A DNA stretch of 64,000 nt from Buddleja alternifolia (Eukaryota > Streptophyta > Magnoliopsida > Lamiales > Scrophulariaceae), in NCBI GenBank assembly GCA_019426215.1, contig CM033399.1, positions 30,699,022 through 30,763,021 on the forward strand, in the 5' to 3' direction. The notes under the pieces are model-generated. The model saw only the letters and a program-made list of their open reading frames with translations, was not told the DNA's origin and ran no database searches. Positions 11,741 through 25,032 of this stretch are shown here, one piece after another. The translations under genes were made by a program, and so were the position numbers. The stretch's first letter is position 1, and every line of letters starts with the position of its first letter.

Positions 11741-12727
11741 GGCCTCAAATACCACCAATAGTCCATCAACTCTATCATTTGTACTATTTTAGTCCCTAAT
11801 CTCTCAAATGCATTCAAATAGTCACTCAAGTCTATTATTTGTCTCACTTTAATCCCTCATCACTCAAATGCATTCAAATAGTTCAACTCTCAAATTTATC
11901 TCCTTTAAAAACTGACGGAACCTTGAGGCACGTGACTTACACATGTTAGGACATAGCATTTTTATACTTTTGCAAGAATTTTTCTTCCAAAACTTCCTAC
12001 TTTTATGTATTTTATTTTATATTTTTCTAATTATTTTAAATTTAATTTTTTTCCCATTCCTTCCCAAAACACTAACCCTAATCTACTTTTTCCCTCATTC
12101 CACTCTCCTAGCTAACCCATCTTTTTCCTCATCCCACTCTCCTAGCTCGATCCCCTCCACCCTTTCTCTACCGCCTGTGTTGCCACCACTGACACCCTTC
12201 TCAAATTGCGCCGCTGTCCCCCACCCTGTGAAAATCAAATAACGTTCCCCCATCTTTGAAAAATGAAACACTGCTACCCCCACCTCTGCAAATCGAACGA
12301 TGCCGCCCCATCCTCTGCAAATCTAACGATGCCGCCCCATCCTCTGCAAATCCAACGATGTTGCCTCATTCACGTCGCCTCCTTTACCATCTGCCAAATC
12401 GCCCTCTTCCTCCACCATCTGCAAATTTCGTTGTTCATCTCCTCTCACCGTTGCTACCTTGTTACCCGCTTTTCATTTTTGCAAATGGTTGGTGGGTAGT
12501 TTTGGAGATTTTTTTATTTTTTTTTTGCAAAAGTCAAAAAAGAAAAACCTCCAGTAGACTTTAATGGGATGAATATAAGAGTTGAGGGATTATTTGAGTG
12601 TATTTGAGAGATGAAGGACTAAAGTGAAACAAATGATATACAAGAGGGACTATTTGAGTGCAGTTGAGAGATGATGGATAAAGTGAGACAAATGATAATG
12701 TTCAGGGACTATTAGTGATATTTGGCC
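11741..12727. mobile_element. Non-coding MULE element
   Basis: Inverted ends of about 150 bases: left GGCCTCAAATACCACCAATA and, on minus, right GGCCAAATATCACTAATAGT. They continue into repeated GGGACTATTTGAGTG/CACTCAAATAGTCC motifs. The 9-bp TSD TATACTTTT is perfect (11732-11740 and 12728-12736). The GC-richer middle (about 12060-12560) has two tandem CCGCCCCATCCTCTGCAAAT units and could be captured host sequence, but I do not recognise a protein in it. A fragment of the same family lies at about 17525-17615. Confidence 0.88.
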
Positions 12728-12736
12728 TATACTTTT

Positions 12737-14791
12737 TATTTACTTGTTCTGTAATCATATATCGCCATCATATGTCTTTAACTAAATCTATTTCAAGAAA
12801 TTAAACTTTTGATACAATAGTATTAGTATTATTTTTTAGCATGTTTATACATAGATCATTAGTCCATGTATCTTTCTTGATTTACATGGAGTGACATTAC
12901 TGTCCATTTAAACAAATTAAAAAGTAAGTGGATGGACATTATAAGAATATGGAGTGCTGATATCAATTTTCTAAAATAATTGTAAACATCATATTACATA
13001 AAAACGCGAGTTCTTTTAAATTAATTACAAAATATGTCATATTTTCACACTAAAAGTACTTATATGATTTTATTCTTAAATATGCTTTTGTTTATATTTG
13101 TTATCATGTTAATAACTTTAAGTACGTACAAACTTCAGATATATGTTGATGATTTTATTGTACAAACATGTTATATTCCATAACAATGAAAAATTAAAAA
13201 ATATTTCTATATAAGAAAATGATTCATCTATTCCCCGAATATGTGTATGTGTATCACAATTATTGCTTCTTTTTTTTAATGTCAGAATAAAGTATAATTT
13301 TTTAAATTATCTTTTTAATCTTTAAATCAACTCTCTCAGAGTATGATTCAACACTATAATAATTTACTGCTAATTACCAAATACTATATTTATAGAATTT
13401 AAGATTATCAAAATTAATAACCAACTTTTTGTTTAAGTTGGAATATTGGTTGTGGGTGTAAAAAATTTCTTCTTCTTTGTTGGTGGTTGTGGGTAAAAAT
13501 CTATTTTATTTTATTGGTTAGTATTTTAGATAAAGTAGGGATCTATTTTTTTTATATATATTAAATAGTGTCCTACCACATTTTCAATTTTTATCAATAA
13601 TTAAAAGAGTTTTCAACTACTAAAACAATTTCAAATACTACTAAATGATTTCCTACTTCTCAATGGATTCTTTTACTTTATAATAAATTCAATTATTAAC
13701 TATTAATTTATTTATTATTAATAATAAGGGTGGGTATGAAAGTCTTTTCACAATGGAACAAACAATTGAGTTATTCACACATTTATATAGGGATTAGTTA
13801 GATTAGATATAGAATTGAATAGATTTATTAATATTTTGCCTTATTACTTTCCACCCATCAAAGTTCAATGCCCAAACATGGCCTTCTCTGGAATCAAGAA
13901 AATTGCGATATGCATCGAGTTTTCTCTACATCAGACAAGTTGAATGGTGAAAATTGCGATATGCATCGAGTTTTCTCTACACCAGACAAATTGAATGGTG
14001 TCACGTCAACATACTGATTATGTCACTTCTAATGTGGAACTGTCGTATTTATTTGATATTCAAGTTCCGATTCATATATAAACTTCATCGTGAAAAGCAT
14101 ATCCTGGTACATCCATCATAGCTCACTGAAATGCAAGTAGCAGACAGTTTTCAATTGAGATGAGGTAAATGGGAATGAAATGGCCAGCGCATGATTCCAA
14201 TCGATAGAAATGAATTTTACCTAACAGTTCATGTATTTATAAAGCCAATAAGCTTAATAAGGACAACAGCAGCAGTTTCAGCACAACATAGAGATATTCC
14301 TTAAATTAGGTGATTTCTTCAGAAGAAAAACATAAATAGCAAATAAGAGAGAAAATACGTAATACAAATGGCGTCACGCCTCCAACCGTTACTTCTAATA
14401 GCAAAATAGCAACTTCATGATAGTTCTCGACACAATATGTTTTATCTCCAGACAGCAACAAAGTTCAAACTTGTTTATTTCCTATCCTAACATATTTACA
14501 ACCCAATCTCAAAACAAGGTCAAGAACAACAAGACCAAGAACAACATACAAAACGGATGGTTTTTGTTCCAGAAAGAGTGGGCTGAACATAGACACATTT
14601 TGCAAGAAACTACAGCAATAAACCCACATCATTTTAAATCGAGATAACAAAATGGAGCACATACAAGTAGCTGCAAGGCCACAGAGGAGGACTGCCAGAA
14701 AACCCGTCTCTCAATTCACTTCTAGTCAAAGGTATCATGTTCTTTTGAAAAGCTGATTGGATCTCTGAAGCTGCAAATCTCTCAACATAAC
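12737..14791. other. Intergenic; 51-bp tandem duplication and receptor 3' region
   Basis: No gene is seen to about 14.1 kb. Positions 13898-13999 are two tandem 51-bp units (GAAAATTGCGATATGCATCG...), differing at a few bases. The last several hundred bases before 14792 are likely to include the 3' UTR of the receptor gene. Confidence 0.5.
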
Positions 14792-16325
14792 TCAGACTCT
14801 ATCAATTGGCTCTGTTCGACCTTGCACGGCAAGACGCTCGGATACATCAGCTAGTGACTTGAGGTTGCATTTGATTAAGGCCTCGACGAAGTAGCATGTT
14901 TCGTCCTTTGTGTTTCCTTCTGGTATATCCACCACAAATGACTCAATCACAATTGTCCCTGGCCTTCCATCAATGATCTCTGGATGGACGGTGATAACTG
15001 AAGAGTAGTTCTGCAAGCAAAAATAGGATTATAGACGATTCATTTCCATAAAACACCGCTGAATGTATAAAACCTCGTCAAACCAAAAAACAAAGAAAAG
15101 GATTTAATCACTTATCATCAAGATTCTTTATTAACCAATTTCTCAGACATGAAGACAATGCGCTTGCACTTAAATAATGATCATGCGAAATGTTGTCAAC
15201 ATATCAAGAACTTATCATCATTCATTTAACTAACTACACCCAAGGTATGTTGCAAGCAACATGCGTGGGATTTGCAATGTTAAGGAAAAGTCAAATAAGT
15301 TACACACGGGTATCTTAAATCAAGAAGAACCAACTATGAAGGAATGCACTCCTGCTTTTGGAAAATCGAAAAACGCAATACTCACATTTTTTTTCAATGT
15401 TATTCATCAACATCTGCCACCAGCAGTGGAAATTCAACAAAAGCACAAGTACATATCTTAATCTTAATAAACGAACCATTGGGACTCCAAACATTGATTG
15501 CAGAAGTAGTTCAAAGATCCCGACTACTCAAATCAACATTCAGATATAGAAGCCCCCAAAAATAAAAAGAAATCCAGCAAAATAGTTACACAATTGACTT
15601 CATTTACTCGTATACTAAAAATTTAGATAAATGTAGCTGATTCCGCATACCATTTATCAACTTACAAGCACTCCATTTCACAATCCCAAATTCACATAAC
15701 ATAACTAAAAGCCATTACAATAATATCAATCACATGAATTCAATAACAACCAACATAAACTTCAAACAAATCCACGAAAACGAATCGAGCTAAAACAGCT
15801 GAATACCTTGAGCCGGTGATCCCCACCGACGATCCGCATACTGAAAATGTGCTCCTCATCATCCAAAAGCTCCAACCTCTCCTTGCTCGTAGTCGCGGGA
15901 AGCCCCGACCTCACGTTAACCTCTCTAACAGTCCCAATCCCCAAATCACCCTGCACAATACACCTACTAACAAACGGCTTGTACCTCTGCGGCTGATCAA
16001 ATCTCCTCACCAGCGACCAAACCTAAACAAATCCAAATCCAAATCCAATTCACAAAAAATGTCACATGAAATACCAAACTAATTCCGAATACCACCTCAA
16101 AATCACTCCAATTAATCACAGATCTGAGATTCAAAACAAATACAAAAAAACACTAAAAAATTGTATCAAATTCAAACTTACGAGAGGCAAAGGAGCTTTG
16201 ATGTGTTTAACCAAGGATGAAGTGCACTGATTTTCTCTAACGTCATGCTTGTGGTGTCTCCTAATGTAATCCTCCTCCGGTCCTCCGCCGCCGCTCCGCC
16301 GGTCGCCGTTCATCGTGATGGCCAT
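14792..16325 (-). CDS. PYR/PYL/RCAR abscisic acid receptor, PYL8/PYL9-like
   Basis: Cytosolic/nuclear ABA receptor that, with hormone bound, inhibits clade A PP2C phosphatases and so frees SnRK2 kinases. Three coding exons join in frame: 16325-16182, 16022-15807 and 15010-14792, with introns GTAAGT..TTTAG and GTATTC..TGCAG, giving 192 residues. The START/Bet v1 fold motifs are all present: VWSLVRRFDQPQ (49-60), the ABA-carboxylate lysine in YKPF (Lys63), the gate loop SGLPA (87-91), the latch HRL (117-119), and the C-terminal helix region after PEGN. The two introns and the VRRFDQPQRYKPF sequence fit the monomeric PYL7-10 subfamily rather than PYR1. A second ATG at 16313 (MNGDRR) is an equally plausible start. 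Nothing looks broken. The exact paralogue number cannot be assigned from here. Confidence 0.95.
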
Positions 16326-16410
16326 GACCTAATCGACGGTGCAATTTTCGCCGGAAAAGGTGGGAAATTGGAAATTGGATATTGGGAGAATACTAGTGGC
16401 TAATGAATGG

Positions 16411-16665
16411 GGGGGGGGGGGGAATCAAAAGTCAGAGCTTTGACAACAGTACAAAACACACCGCCATCTGCACCTGCAATTTGCCTGAATGGTCCAAATT
16501 CAATTCTTTATTACTCCTCTCTCTCATCCACATCTATAAACAATTCAATAAAAATAAATAAAGGGGGCAATTCTTCAATTAAAGAAACCAAGTGGGAGAA
16601 CATTCGAAGTATTTCATTGGTAGGGGGGTGGGGGAGGGGGGTAGGGGTGGGGTGGGGTGGGTGGA
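16411..16665. repeat. G-rich tracts upstream of the ABA receptor
   Basis: A G run at about 16410-16422 and a 45-base G-rich tract at about 16621-16665 (repeated GGGG(T/A)GGGG units) lie 85-340 bases upstream of the receptor start. On the plus strand the second tract has more than four closely spaced G runs, so it fits a G-quadruplex pattern. Any regulatory role is inference. Confidence 0.55.
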
Positions 16666-17745
16666 GTGCTTTGTACATTTATTGGTCTAGAAATGGAAAC
16701 CTGCTTTTGACAACATAGGGGTTGGTTATTTTGCTAGAAAAGACAAGTGGGGCAGTGAAATTACCTTTTTACCCTCCAAAAGTTCAGGGTTCTTCCCAAA
16801 TGGGAGGGGTAAAATGGGAAGGTCACCACTAGATTCTCCCAAACTTAACATCATGATGACATGGGAGTTGGCATCAAATATTTGTTGCTTTTAACTTTTG
16901 ATTTATTACTTTTTTTCTTTCTTTTAGGTGACATTGAACCTTCAACCTTATCTTATGAAATACAAGATTGTAATTGGTTGGCTTTTATCTTTGTGCAATG
17001 AATCAGTCAAAATGTTTCTAGATCTCTTATCCTCTAGACATAGACATTTTTTCACATTTTATTGACTTAACATGCGGGGATCGTTTTTTTTTCTTTTTTT
17101 TTAATTTTAACATTGTCAAATCACGTTTTCACAATACTCAAAATTAGGCTTTTGTCGCAATCATTCTACGACAATTATTTTTACTTTTGTTATGTAATAG
17201 TTGAGAAAAACTTACGCCTAATTTTACGTAATCACGTATCCGCTTTGAATGTGTCAAGAATGAACAAAACTAATCCATCAAAGAAAATATTAGGGGTGTT
17301 CAACTAAGCCGTTAAAACATCCCAATCCAAACCATACTGTAAATGGCGGGCGAGTTTTACACTTGTATGTATTGTCAAAACATTTTGGATCGTGTCTTTT
17401 TGTTTATTACTGTACAAGTCAGAGTTAGTAGTTTTGTGACAATGCTTTTTAAGTCATATTCTACATACTTCATTTATGTTTTATTGTGCAAAATCTGTCA
17501 AATATAATCATCGATGAAAATATAATAAATATGCCAATAACCATCAAAGTCTATCATTCGTTTCACTTTAGTCCATCGTCTCTCAAATGAGCTCAAATAG
17601 TCCCTGAACTCTTCGACTATGTTTGGATGTATTTTTGTTTCGTTTTTAATTGTTATTTCCTAAAATGTATGGGAAGATGGGTTTTTTAATTTTCGTGTGA
17701 AAATGTAGACATGTTTGATTGTGTTTCTAAAAATTATTGAAATTG
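16666..17745. other. Intergenic, with a fragment of the 11.7 kb MULE family
   Basis: No gene seen. Positions about 17525-17615 (CCATCAAAGTCTATCATTCG..., CTCAAATAGTCCCTGAACTC) match the terminal part of the element at 11741-12727, without a second end. Confidence 0.5.
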
Positions 17746-17756
17746 ATGATTTGATG

Positions 17757-17945
17757 TTTTTTTTGGTTGCCCACCCGGTTCACTGGAGCTTTGCTTCGAC
17801 TACATCCGGATCCGACCCGGGTCGCACACCTGGCTGTGGTGGGTGAGTCTCCCAGCCGAGGTTTTCTGCATTCACAAGGTCTCGAACCCGAGACCTTGCT
17901 TAAGCGGAACCGAACTGCTTACCACTCGGACCAACCCCCGTTGGT
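17757..17945 (-). mobile_element. tRNA-derived SINE (Au-SINE-like)
   Basis: The minus strand begins with a tRNA-like head: A box TTGGTCCGAGTGGTAAGC and B box GGGTTCGAGACC. A body follows with GGGTGAGTC and an ACCGGGTGGGCAACCAAAAAA-type 3' end. The perfect 11-bp TSD ATGATTTGATG flanks it (17746-17756 and 17946-17956). Its higher GC content produces an open plus-strand frame that is not a gene. The head and tail resemble the widespread plant Au SINE; that assignment is from memory. Confidence 0.92.
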
Positions 17946-18577
17946 ATGATTTGATGATGTATGAAATGATTGAGTTAGTTAAAAATAATAATTATGTGAA
18001 TAGTATATATAAAATGATAGATAATATATTGATTATATATATTTAAAAGTAAAAATGATAGAAATTGGCCCCAAAATTTTTTAGAAATATTCAAAATTGG
18101 TATTTAAAATGTGCATGGGCATATGGATCAAGTTAAGATCATGTATTTTATTCCACTATAGCATCACATTTTGTTGCCGGAAATGTGAATTTTTAGAAAG
18201 GGATGTGAGAGAAAGAAAAATGTGATTGTGATTTGGTAAAGTAAAAAGATAGTTATTGGAGAATGTGAAAGTAGAAAATGAAAATATGTGTATTTTCATA
18301 TTAATAATAGTATAAATTGTGAAAATAAGAATGTGGAAACATAAACAAACAAAACCTTAGATCCATCCCTGTAACGAATAACTATTACAAGCAGCTAGCT
18401 GCTACGAAAAAAAACACACACACACAAACGACATACAAATGGTAATAGAACCAACAACTCTAATATTTTGAAGTCTCAATTTGATCCTCACGTATTGTGT
18501 AACTTGGGAAATTCTAATTGGGTTTGATTTGACTAAAGGAAGTAAGTTTTGTTATTCATATTTCATACACTCTTACG

Positions 18578-19501
18578 CTAGGATGTACGGATACTCCTAA
18601 AAATAATCCCTTGTAGTATCGTACTCATACTGGATACGGATATAGGGTGGATATGTATCGGATACGGTTTAAATTATCTGAAAATAAAAAAAAATCAGAT
18701 ACGATATCCTATACGCAAATTAGAAGTATCCGTGAAGTATCAGATACGGCAAGGGTATTTTTTGATATTATGAAATACTTTTTGGGTCAAAACTCAAAAT
18801 TCGAAAGTAAAAACTTATTACTATAATAATTTAACAAAAAAATCCACAATTAATTGAAAAAAAAAAAAACGAGAATGGAGAAAAAACCCTCATCCTTCTT
18901 CTGCTTTGCAACTGCGATACCCAATATGCCATAGAAATCCGTCTTCGTCTTGCAACTGTGAGTAATCCGTCTTCTAGACTTTTTTCGAATTACACCCTTC
19001 AGTTTTTCAAGAACTCTTCAAATAAGTTAATTAGGATTTTGAGATTTGTTTATAGTTTTCAATTTTGTTAAATATTTTATTGTTGTGCTGAGTATAAACA
19101 ATAAATACTCTTCTATTTTTAGTAATATGCAATAATATGGACCGAGGCTTGTATTTCTGTCTTGTAATATTGTTCGAGAAAAAGGTTGATAAAGTTTTAG
19201 AGCCACTTAATTGGTGTGTAGAATAAAGTTTCAATAGTTATGATTATCGATGATAGAAATTTTATATGTTTAGCAATTAACTAATTATTATAATAGCATC
19301 TTCATCTATAAGTATGAATAGTCATGTAACTTCATTTAGTGGATTGTAAAAAATTTAAGTTTATACACATATATATACATAAAAAAATATCTATATCGTC
19401 GTATCTCCGGCATATCGTATTCTAAAATTTTGGAAAATCGCGTATCCTATATCCGTGTCATATCGTATCCGTATCTCCGTATTCATATCCGTGCATCATA
19501 G
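18578..19501. mobile_element. hAT-type MITE, GGATACG family, copy 2 (long form)
   Basis: Ends CTAGGATGTACGGATACTCC (left) and, on minus, CTATGATGCACGGATATGAA (right), with the perfect 8-bp TSD CTCTTACG (18570-18577 and 19502-19509). Subterminal blocks are packed with GGATACG/CGTATCC motifs (18590-18750 and 19390-19490). The middle about 600 bases are unrelated to copies 1 and 3. No transposase. Confidence 0.9.
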
Positions 19502-19509
19502 CTCTTACG

Positions 19510-20343
19510 GCATGTTTGGTATGCGCGAATGAAGATTTCAGAATTGACATTTTCCACTTATTTAAGCTCACTTTTTGTTTGGTATGACTAAAAGAAATGA
19601 GATTGAATAGTCCTTGGACGGTCTATTTCCACTGGAAGTGGGAATACTCATTCCTCATTCAACCTTGAGGAATAGTTATTCCTACTTAAGTGAGAATAAT
19701 TGGGAAGCATGATTAAAAAGGAAAATTACACTTTCCACACCTAAAATCACGGATTATGACTAAATACACACACACACACATATCTTAAGTGAACCAAACA
19801 AATGAATAGAATCACTAGACAACATATATTTCAATTTATGTATGTAGCCAAACCATGACATTGGATAGATGATTCCCAGGTGGATTCTCATTCTATCTAG
19901 ACAAAGCTTATCTGGAATGTTCAGTCATTGTACAAAACATGGCGTTAGTGAAATCCATTATTTCATTTAGTTATTCTGTGCTTATTTATCTAATGGGCTA
20001 TAGTTGAAATCTTTCGACCCAATTACGGAAGCCCAATGGACTTCATTTGTTTATTTTGAACAAGTTATTCTACAAGACCAAACTTATTATTGGCTTCGAC
20101 TTTGGGCCATAGAAATGACTCAATAACACTTGAAAAAAAACTTGCCAAAAATTTCACCAGCTAACCCTTCATCGTCTCATCGCTAGCACTCGATATGATA
20201 ATATATATATCAATTTGTTATACATCATTTCTTACTAAAATTACAAGAAGTAACAAAAAAGTATAGTATGACTTACAAATAACAAGGGCTCAAGATGACA
20301 AGGTTAAGAACACTAATGAGTAGAGAGGATAGTATGACTTCCT
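19510..20343. other. Intergenic and primase 3' region
   Basis: No gene or delimited repeat seen. The last few hundred bases probably include the primase 3' UTR. Confidence 0.45.
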
Positions 20344-23300
20344 CTACCAGTTTAGGGAGTTCTTTGATTGCTGAATTTTGGCAGTATAGGAACTTTCAAT
20401 CTCTTCCTGCATTACACAAAAGTGGTTTAGCAGACTGATTACTAATGTCTTAAAATTATAAGTTTTTGAGAAAAGCGAAGTATAAATGACGACTTTGAAA
20501 TATACCTTGCAGGATTTTAGAAGAGGCTGCAAAAAAGATGTCCTGAAGTATCTGATCGATTCACCAAGTGAGGTATTGTCCAGTTCTGCTATCAAAAGAG
20601 TTTCAAAAATAAGTCATTGAAGGTACTTACATACATAGATAGCATTTTGAACTAAGAAGATTGTTGATTTACCGTCCTCGCCCCCAGTTCCCAACGCTCC
20701 CATGTTCAGTTCTTCTAGAAGCTGCAGATCGACAAAAAAGTGCATGAGTCACAAATTCTTGAATGAGAAATCATTTCAGAATTCAAAGTCATCCAATTTC
20801 AATGTATTACGAGTGGAGATTAGGAACAAATGTCAAAGATTAACGTCCTGATTAAGGATTAAAAGTTGGAAAAAAGACGCATTAAATTATTAAAAGAAAA
20901 TGTTAATAGCCTCGAAAAAGACTAGTAAATAATTCAGTTCTTTTATTCCAGCATACTGAATAATTGATGGACAAGGAAGCACAATATCGGGTTCTAGTAT
21001 GAACAATAAAACCACTTTATCTCAAGTAACCAAGCACAATGCAGGAATATACTCCGACTCAATAAATTGTCTCAACCATCGGAATCCAAATTATGTATAT
21101 TCCAAATCAATCAAAACAACAATTATACCAATGCTTTAACAAATTAATTTTCTCGGTATTGTTAGGCATCAAATTACCACCAATAAGTTAGAACATAAAA
21201 ATCCTCTCTGGTAAGCCATTGTTCCTCAATCCTAATATACAAATGTTCTTCATTATTCCTCACCTTGGAAAGAGTTGGCACACCAGAAGGATCAAATTCT
21301 TCACAGTGCTTCGGATCAATGGGAACACAAACACGGCCTGAAAGAGAAAAAGAATGTGTGTATAAGATGCAGCTAGTCATTTTCTTTTCTTTTGCAAAAG
21401 AGAAATGTGAATAAAACCTGTTTTCGGGTGTATGCAGAAGGGTGCCTTCAGCAAGTGATTCATGTGTTTTGAAACCTGAGATTGCAACCAAAGCATATCA
21501 TGTACTAATTCACGCTCAGATACTGGGTAATTATTTTTATTATTGTCTAAACAAAAATCATGAGAATATGTAATTAACTAGAATGGAAACCTTCCAATAG
21601 AGAAAGGGGCATATAACAGACCTCCAAATCAAGTCGAGGATAGGTAAAAGTGAACACAATCTCCTCAACACACTTACGAATCCCTTGCCCCTGAAATTTT
21701 TGAGAGGACAATAGCTCGTAATTAAGAAAAACCCACAAATAAATCTCAAAAGAACCCAATTCAATAAATGTCACTAAAAACTCACAAAAATTACACTCAC
21801 AAATGGGACGTCTAGAAGCTAATTTTCTGTTGGTTTTTTATTTCCTTATTTCCTTGATGAAAAAAATTAAAATAATCTCCACACTAGAGTATTACCTTAT
21901 GTTTGCTTGATTGCAGCAGATGTTTAACATGACTCCATCGAACAACATTAATATCATCACGCACACGTTTGTTATCCTGCCACTTTCCCCGAAGCTCGGA
22001 AGTGATCGCTGCAAAAGTGAGAAAGGAGAAGAGCTGTAAATCATTTCAACAGAAAAGAAGAAGCTATATTTTACCACTTTAGCATACATTCATCTGGAAT
22101 CATTTCCAGTATCTTTTCATATCTTTCCTCATCTGAAAATAAATTTTGACTCGAAATAAACTTTTCCTCGAAGAAGTCTTTCAAAACCTCCGTATATGAT
22201 CTCCTGTAAAGACCAAAAAGAGTATTAAGTGGTGAATTGGAGACCTAGAGATGATCAATCATAAAAATAATGTGCTTACCCCAGGAAAGGATGAAGTGAT
22301 TGACCCACTAAAGTAACCTTTTTAAGGCTATTTTCATTTCCCTGAAGAAAAAAAAGATACTCTTTAACAGAATACAGGATGTTGACATTATACTAATGAA
22401 AGTAAAATATTCAGAGAGACTCGTAAATAACCTTGTGGACATGTAAATACTCAGTAATTGCTGCTCTTTGTTCGTTGGTCATCCTTGTCAGTGAGAACAG
22501 TTTAGTATGCATTAGTCACTAAAAATTGTCAAATGAAAAAATTACACCTTCAGCTAATGCATCATTACCTCCTTGCTTTTCCATCACAAACCCAACAATG
22601 GACACCACGACGACCACTGTACACCCATAAGATGTGGTTAAACCCGAAGTCATCTGCACATAGAAGCATACAACAAGTTAGCATAGCCTAACACGTGAGG
22701 AACAGGCCAACGTAAATTCCTATAAAGCATCATTTTGCTTTTGCTGCAGGATGCTCAAAAAACAAATTAACAGTTATAATTATATGCTTAAACCAATCGG
22801 AAATAGATTTTCTGAATTAAAAGGAACAAAAAGACCGAAAAGGAATTATTCTTTGTTTCCTCAAGGACATATGTTGACAAGCAATAAAAAGTCACTTGGA
22901 AGAGAAGTTCATCATCAACAAAAGACAAAAGAAACGCATCATAGTGAATACAAATCAAATAAATGAGCAGCAAGAAGAAATCCAATACACGGAACAGGAA
23001 ACATAAGCTGAAAAGTAATGCTTCCAAATCAAGCTATAATCATCTTTACACAAGCTATAATCATCTTTACACAAGCATTCCTCATTGTAGTTAGGACATG
23101 AATTATTTCAATTTAAGTTTGAATACTTTACAGCTACAAATATCACCTGAATAACAGACCACCTATACTTAGCATACATAGTTTGATGGCCAAATATTTG
23201 AGTCGTCTGCAGCTATTGTATTTTAAGTTTTAATATGCTTCCTGCTTCTTTTATTCTATACAGAAGCTTCACTGACCATTGGACCATGTAAATATATCTT

Positions 23301-24865
23301 ACACCATTTCATACCTCTAAGTGCAGTATCAATCACTTTAATAGTTACTGTCATCAATGGCCAGCATTCTGGGCAAACATCAGCTCCCGAGCAACAGAAT
23401 CTGACATCATCATAATCTGATATATCCTGTAGAATATAAAACGCAGGACTTAAATCTGTGTAGCCTCGGAGTTTATTTCTGTCGTGTTTGTCAAAAACTC
23501 CACAACAGTCAAAATAAAAAATCTGAAAAGGAAACTACTTACTATATCAAAAATAAGTTCTCTCTCCACTGGTGTGAAAACATTATCACCAGACTGAGCA
23601 TAGGCATGCCTCTTTGCAGGCTGCAGCAAATTGCAAAACAGTTTCAATGGTGAAAGTTAGAACATAAACTAAACCGTTAACTGCAACAAGATTTTAACTA
23701 AGTTAAGTCCCTCTATACTTACATCCACACTGTAAACAGGACCAATATCAATTTTGAAAGGGCATTTCTCCTTAATGGCATTTTCTAGTTCGGGAACATT
23801 GTTGAAAGACTGAAACCGCAAATATATATCATTATCCAAAGTGAAAGAAAATTCTCTTCTTCCGAAGTAAGATTGATCACAGCCAGGATGCTTTCCATCT
23901 AAAAGTAATCAGAAGAAAAATATAGTTATACAGATGAGCAGAAATCAAATATGGAAACAAGAGAAACCATAAACAGCAAGCTGCTCAAGAATAAGGTTTA
24001 CCATTTCCATATGACATCCATTTATGCATATCGGCATACGGAAAAAACTTTCCTGCACGAATGAAGTTAAATGAAGCGATAGCTTGAAAAATTATGTAGA
24101 GAAAATAATGCCCCAATTAATTCTCAATTTAAGCTGTGAAAAGCCAGACTCAAATGCACTGCAGGAAGTTTCTTAAACCACAGTAGCATTTTCCTTTCAC
24201 TTCCCATGTTACTAGACGATGTTTAAGGGATTTAATGTTTGACTTCATGTTGACATGATGAGGCGTTCCCTTCTTTCTAAATTACAAGACTGCATTAATT
24301 TCTAACTGCGCATCCAGGATATCAATGTGAAAACACTAAGGAACTACATTTTCATAGTGTGGCTACAAAGATGCATCGTGTAATCATATTGGCCGACATA
24401 ATTAAGGGCGAAATGAACCAATTTACATTCAGATATAAATAAAGCTTCAGTGATTGAATTTCATATTCCTCGACGGCGTCAATTGTATTCCACAAAAAAA
24501 GCAGTGACAAGACTTTCTCGAATTGATCGGCGCCAACTTTCATTCCACTCTCATAGATCAGGCCAATACATCAGCAAGAAAATTCAGTTCAAGCTTTCAG
24601 CAATTTTTTACCCAATGCACAACAGGTAATATAATAAAAATAACATTAAACCGCAGCAATTATAAAACCCACCAAATAATAAACTATGACAATGAATAAT
24701 ATTGATGCACTGAGCATTAGAAAACAAAAACAAATTACCATAATAAATTTTGAGGTAATTAACGTTGAATCCATCGGGAACTTCATTATTTGGCTTTTGC
24801 TCTGTTTCCACTCCGTCAATTAACATGTCATCTCTTCCGATCTCACCAACTTCTTCTCTGACCAT
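20344..24865 (-). CDS. PRIM1: DNA primase small (catalytic) subunit
   Basis: Catalytic subunit of the polymerase alpha-primase complex, which makes the RNA primers for nuclear DNA replication. Sixteen coding exons join without a break to 455 residues: 24865-24739, 24052-24002, 23898-23723, 23620-23543, 23426-23315, 22653-22569, 22483-22432, 22341-22280, 22203-22088, 22008-21896, 21690-21622, 21475-21418, 21337-21264, 20721-20673, 20588-20506 and 20406-20344. All introns are GT-AG. Recognisable motifs are [20 protein letters not shown] (40-58), [12 protein letters not shown], the metal-binding Asp143 and Asp145 in FDIDISDYDD, the zinc-site cysteines Cys155, Cys156, Cys162 and Cys165, [12 protein letters not shown] (194-205, nucleotide binding), YPRLD, and [20 protein letters not shown]. 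The length matches eukaryotic p48/p49 primases. The ATG at 24865 follows a likely 5' UTR intron (donor TCC|GTAAGT at about 25032, acceptor TTTTAG at about 24890). Confidence 0.96.
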
Positions 24866-25032
24866 CTTCAATTAAATTCAACTTGCCCTAAAAAGAGAAG
24901 TACAAAATAATTTACTTGAATCCACAAAAGGAATAGAGAAGAAAAAGAAAAATGAAAAAACCTCGGCTCAAAACCCTGGCCCTTAAAATTGACGGTGCAG
25001 ATTTGGGCATCTTAAGGGTGTATGAAACTTAC

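Noticed and set aside
12060..12564. Possible captured exon in the 11.7 kb MULE
   Set aside because: Higher GC and Pro/Ser-rich frames but no splice sites or protein I can identify, so left as unproven.
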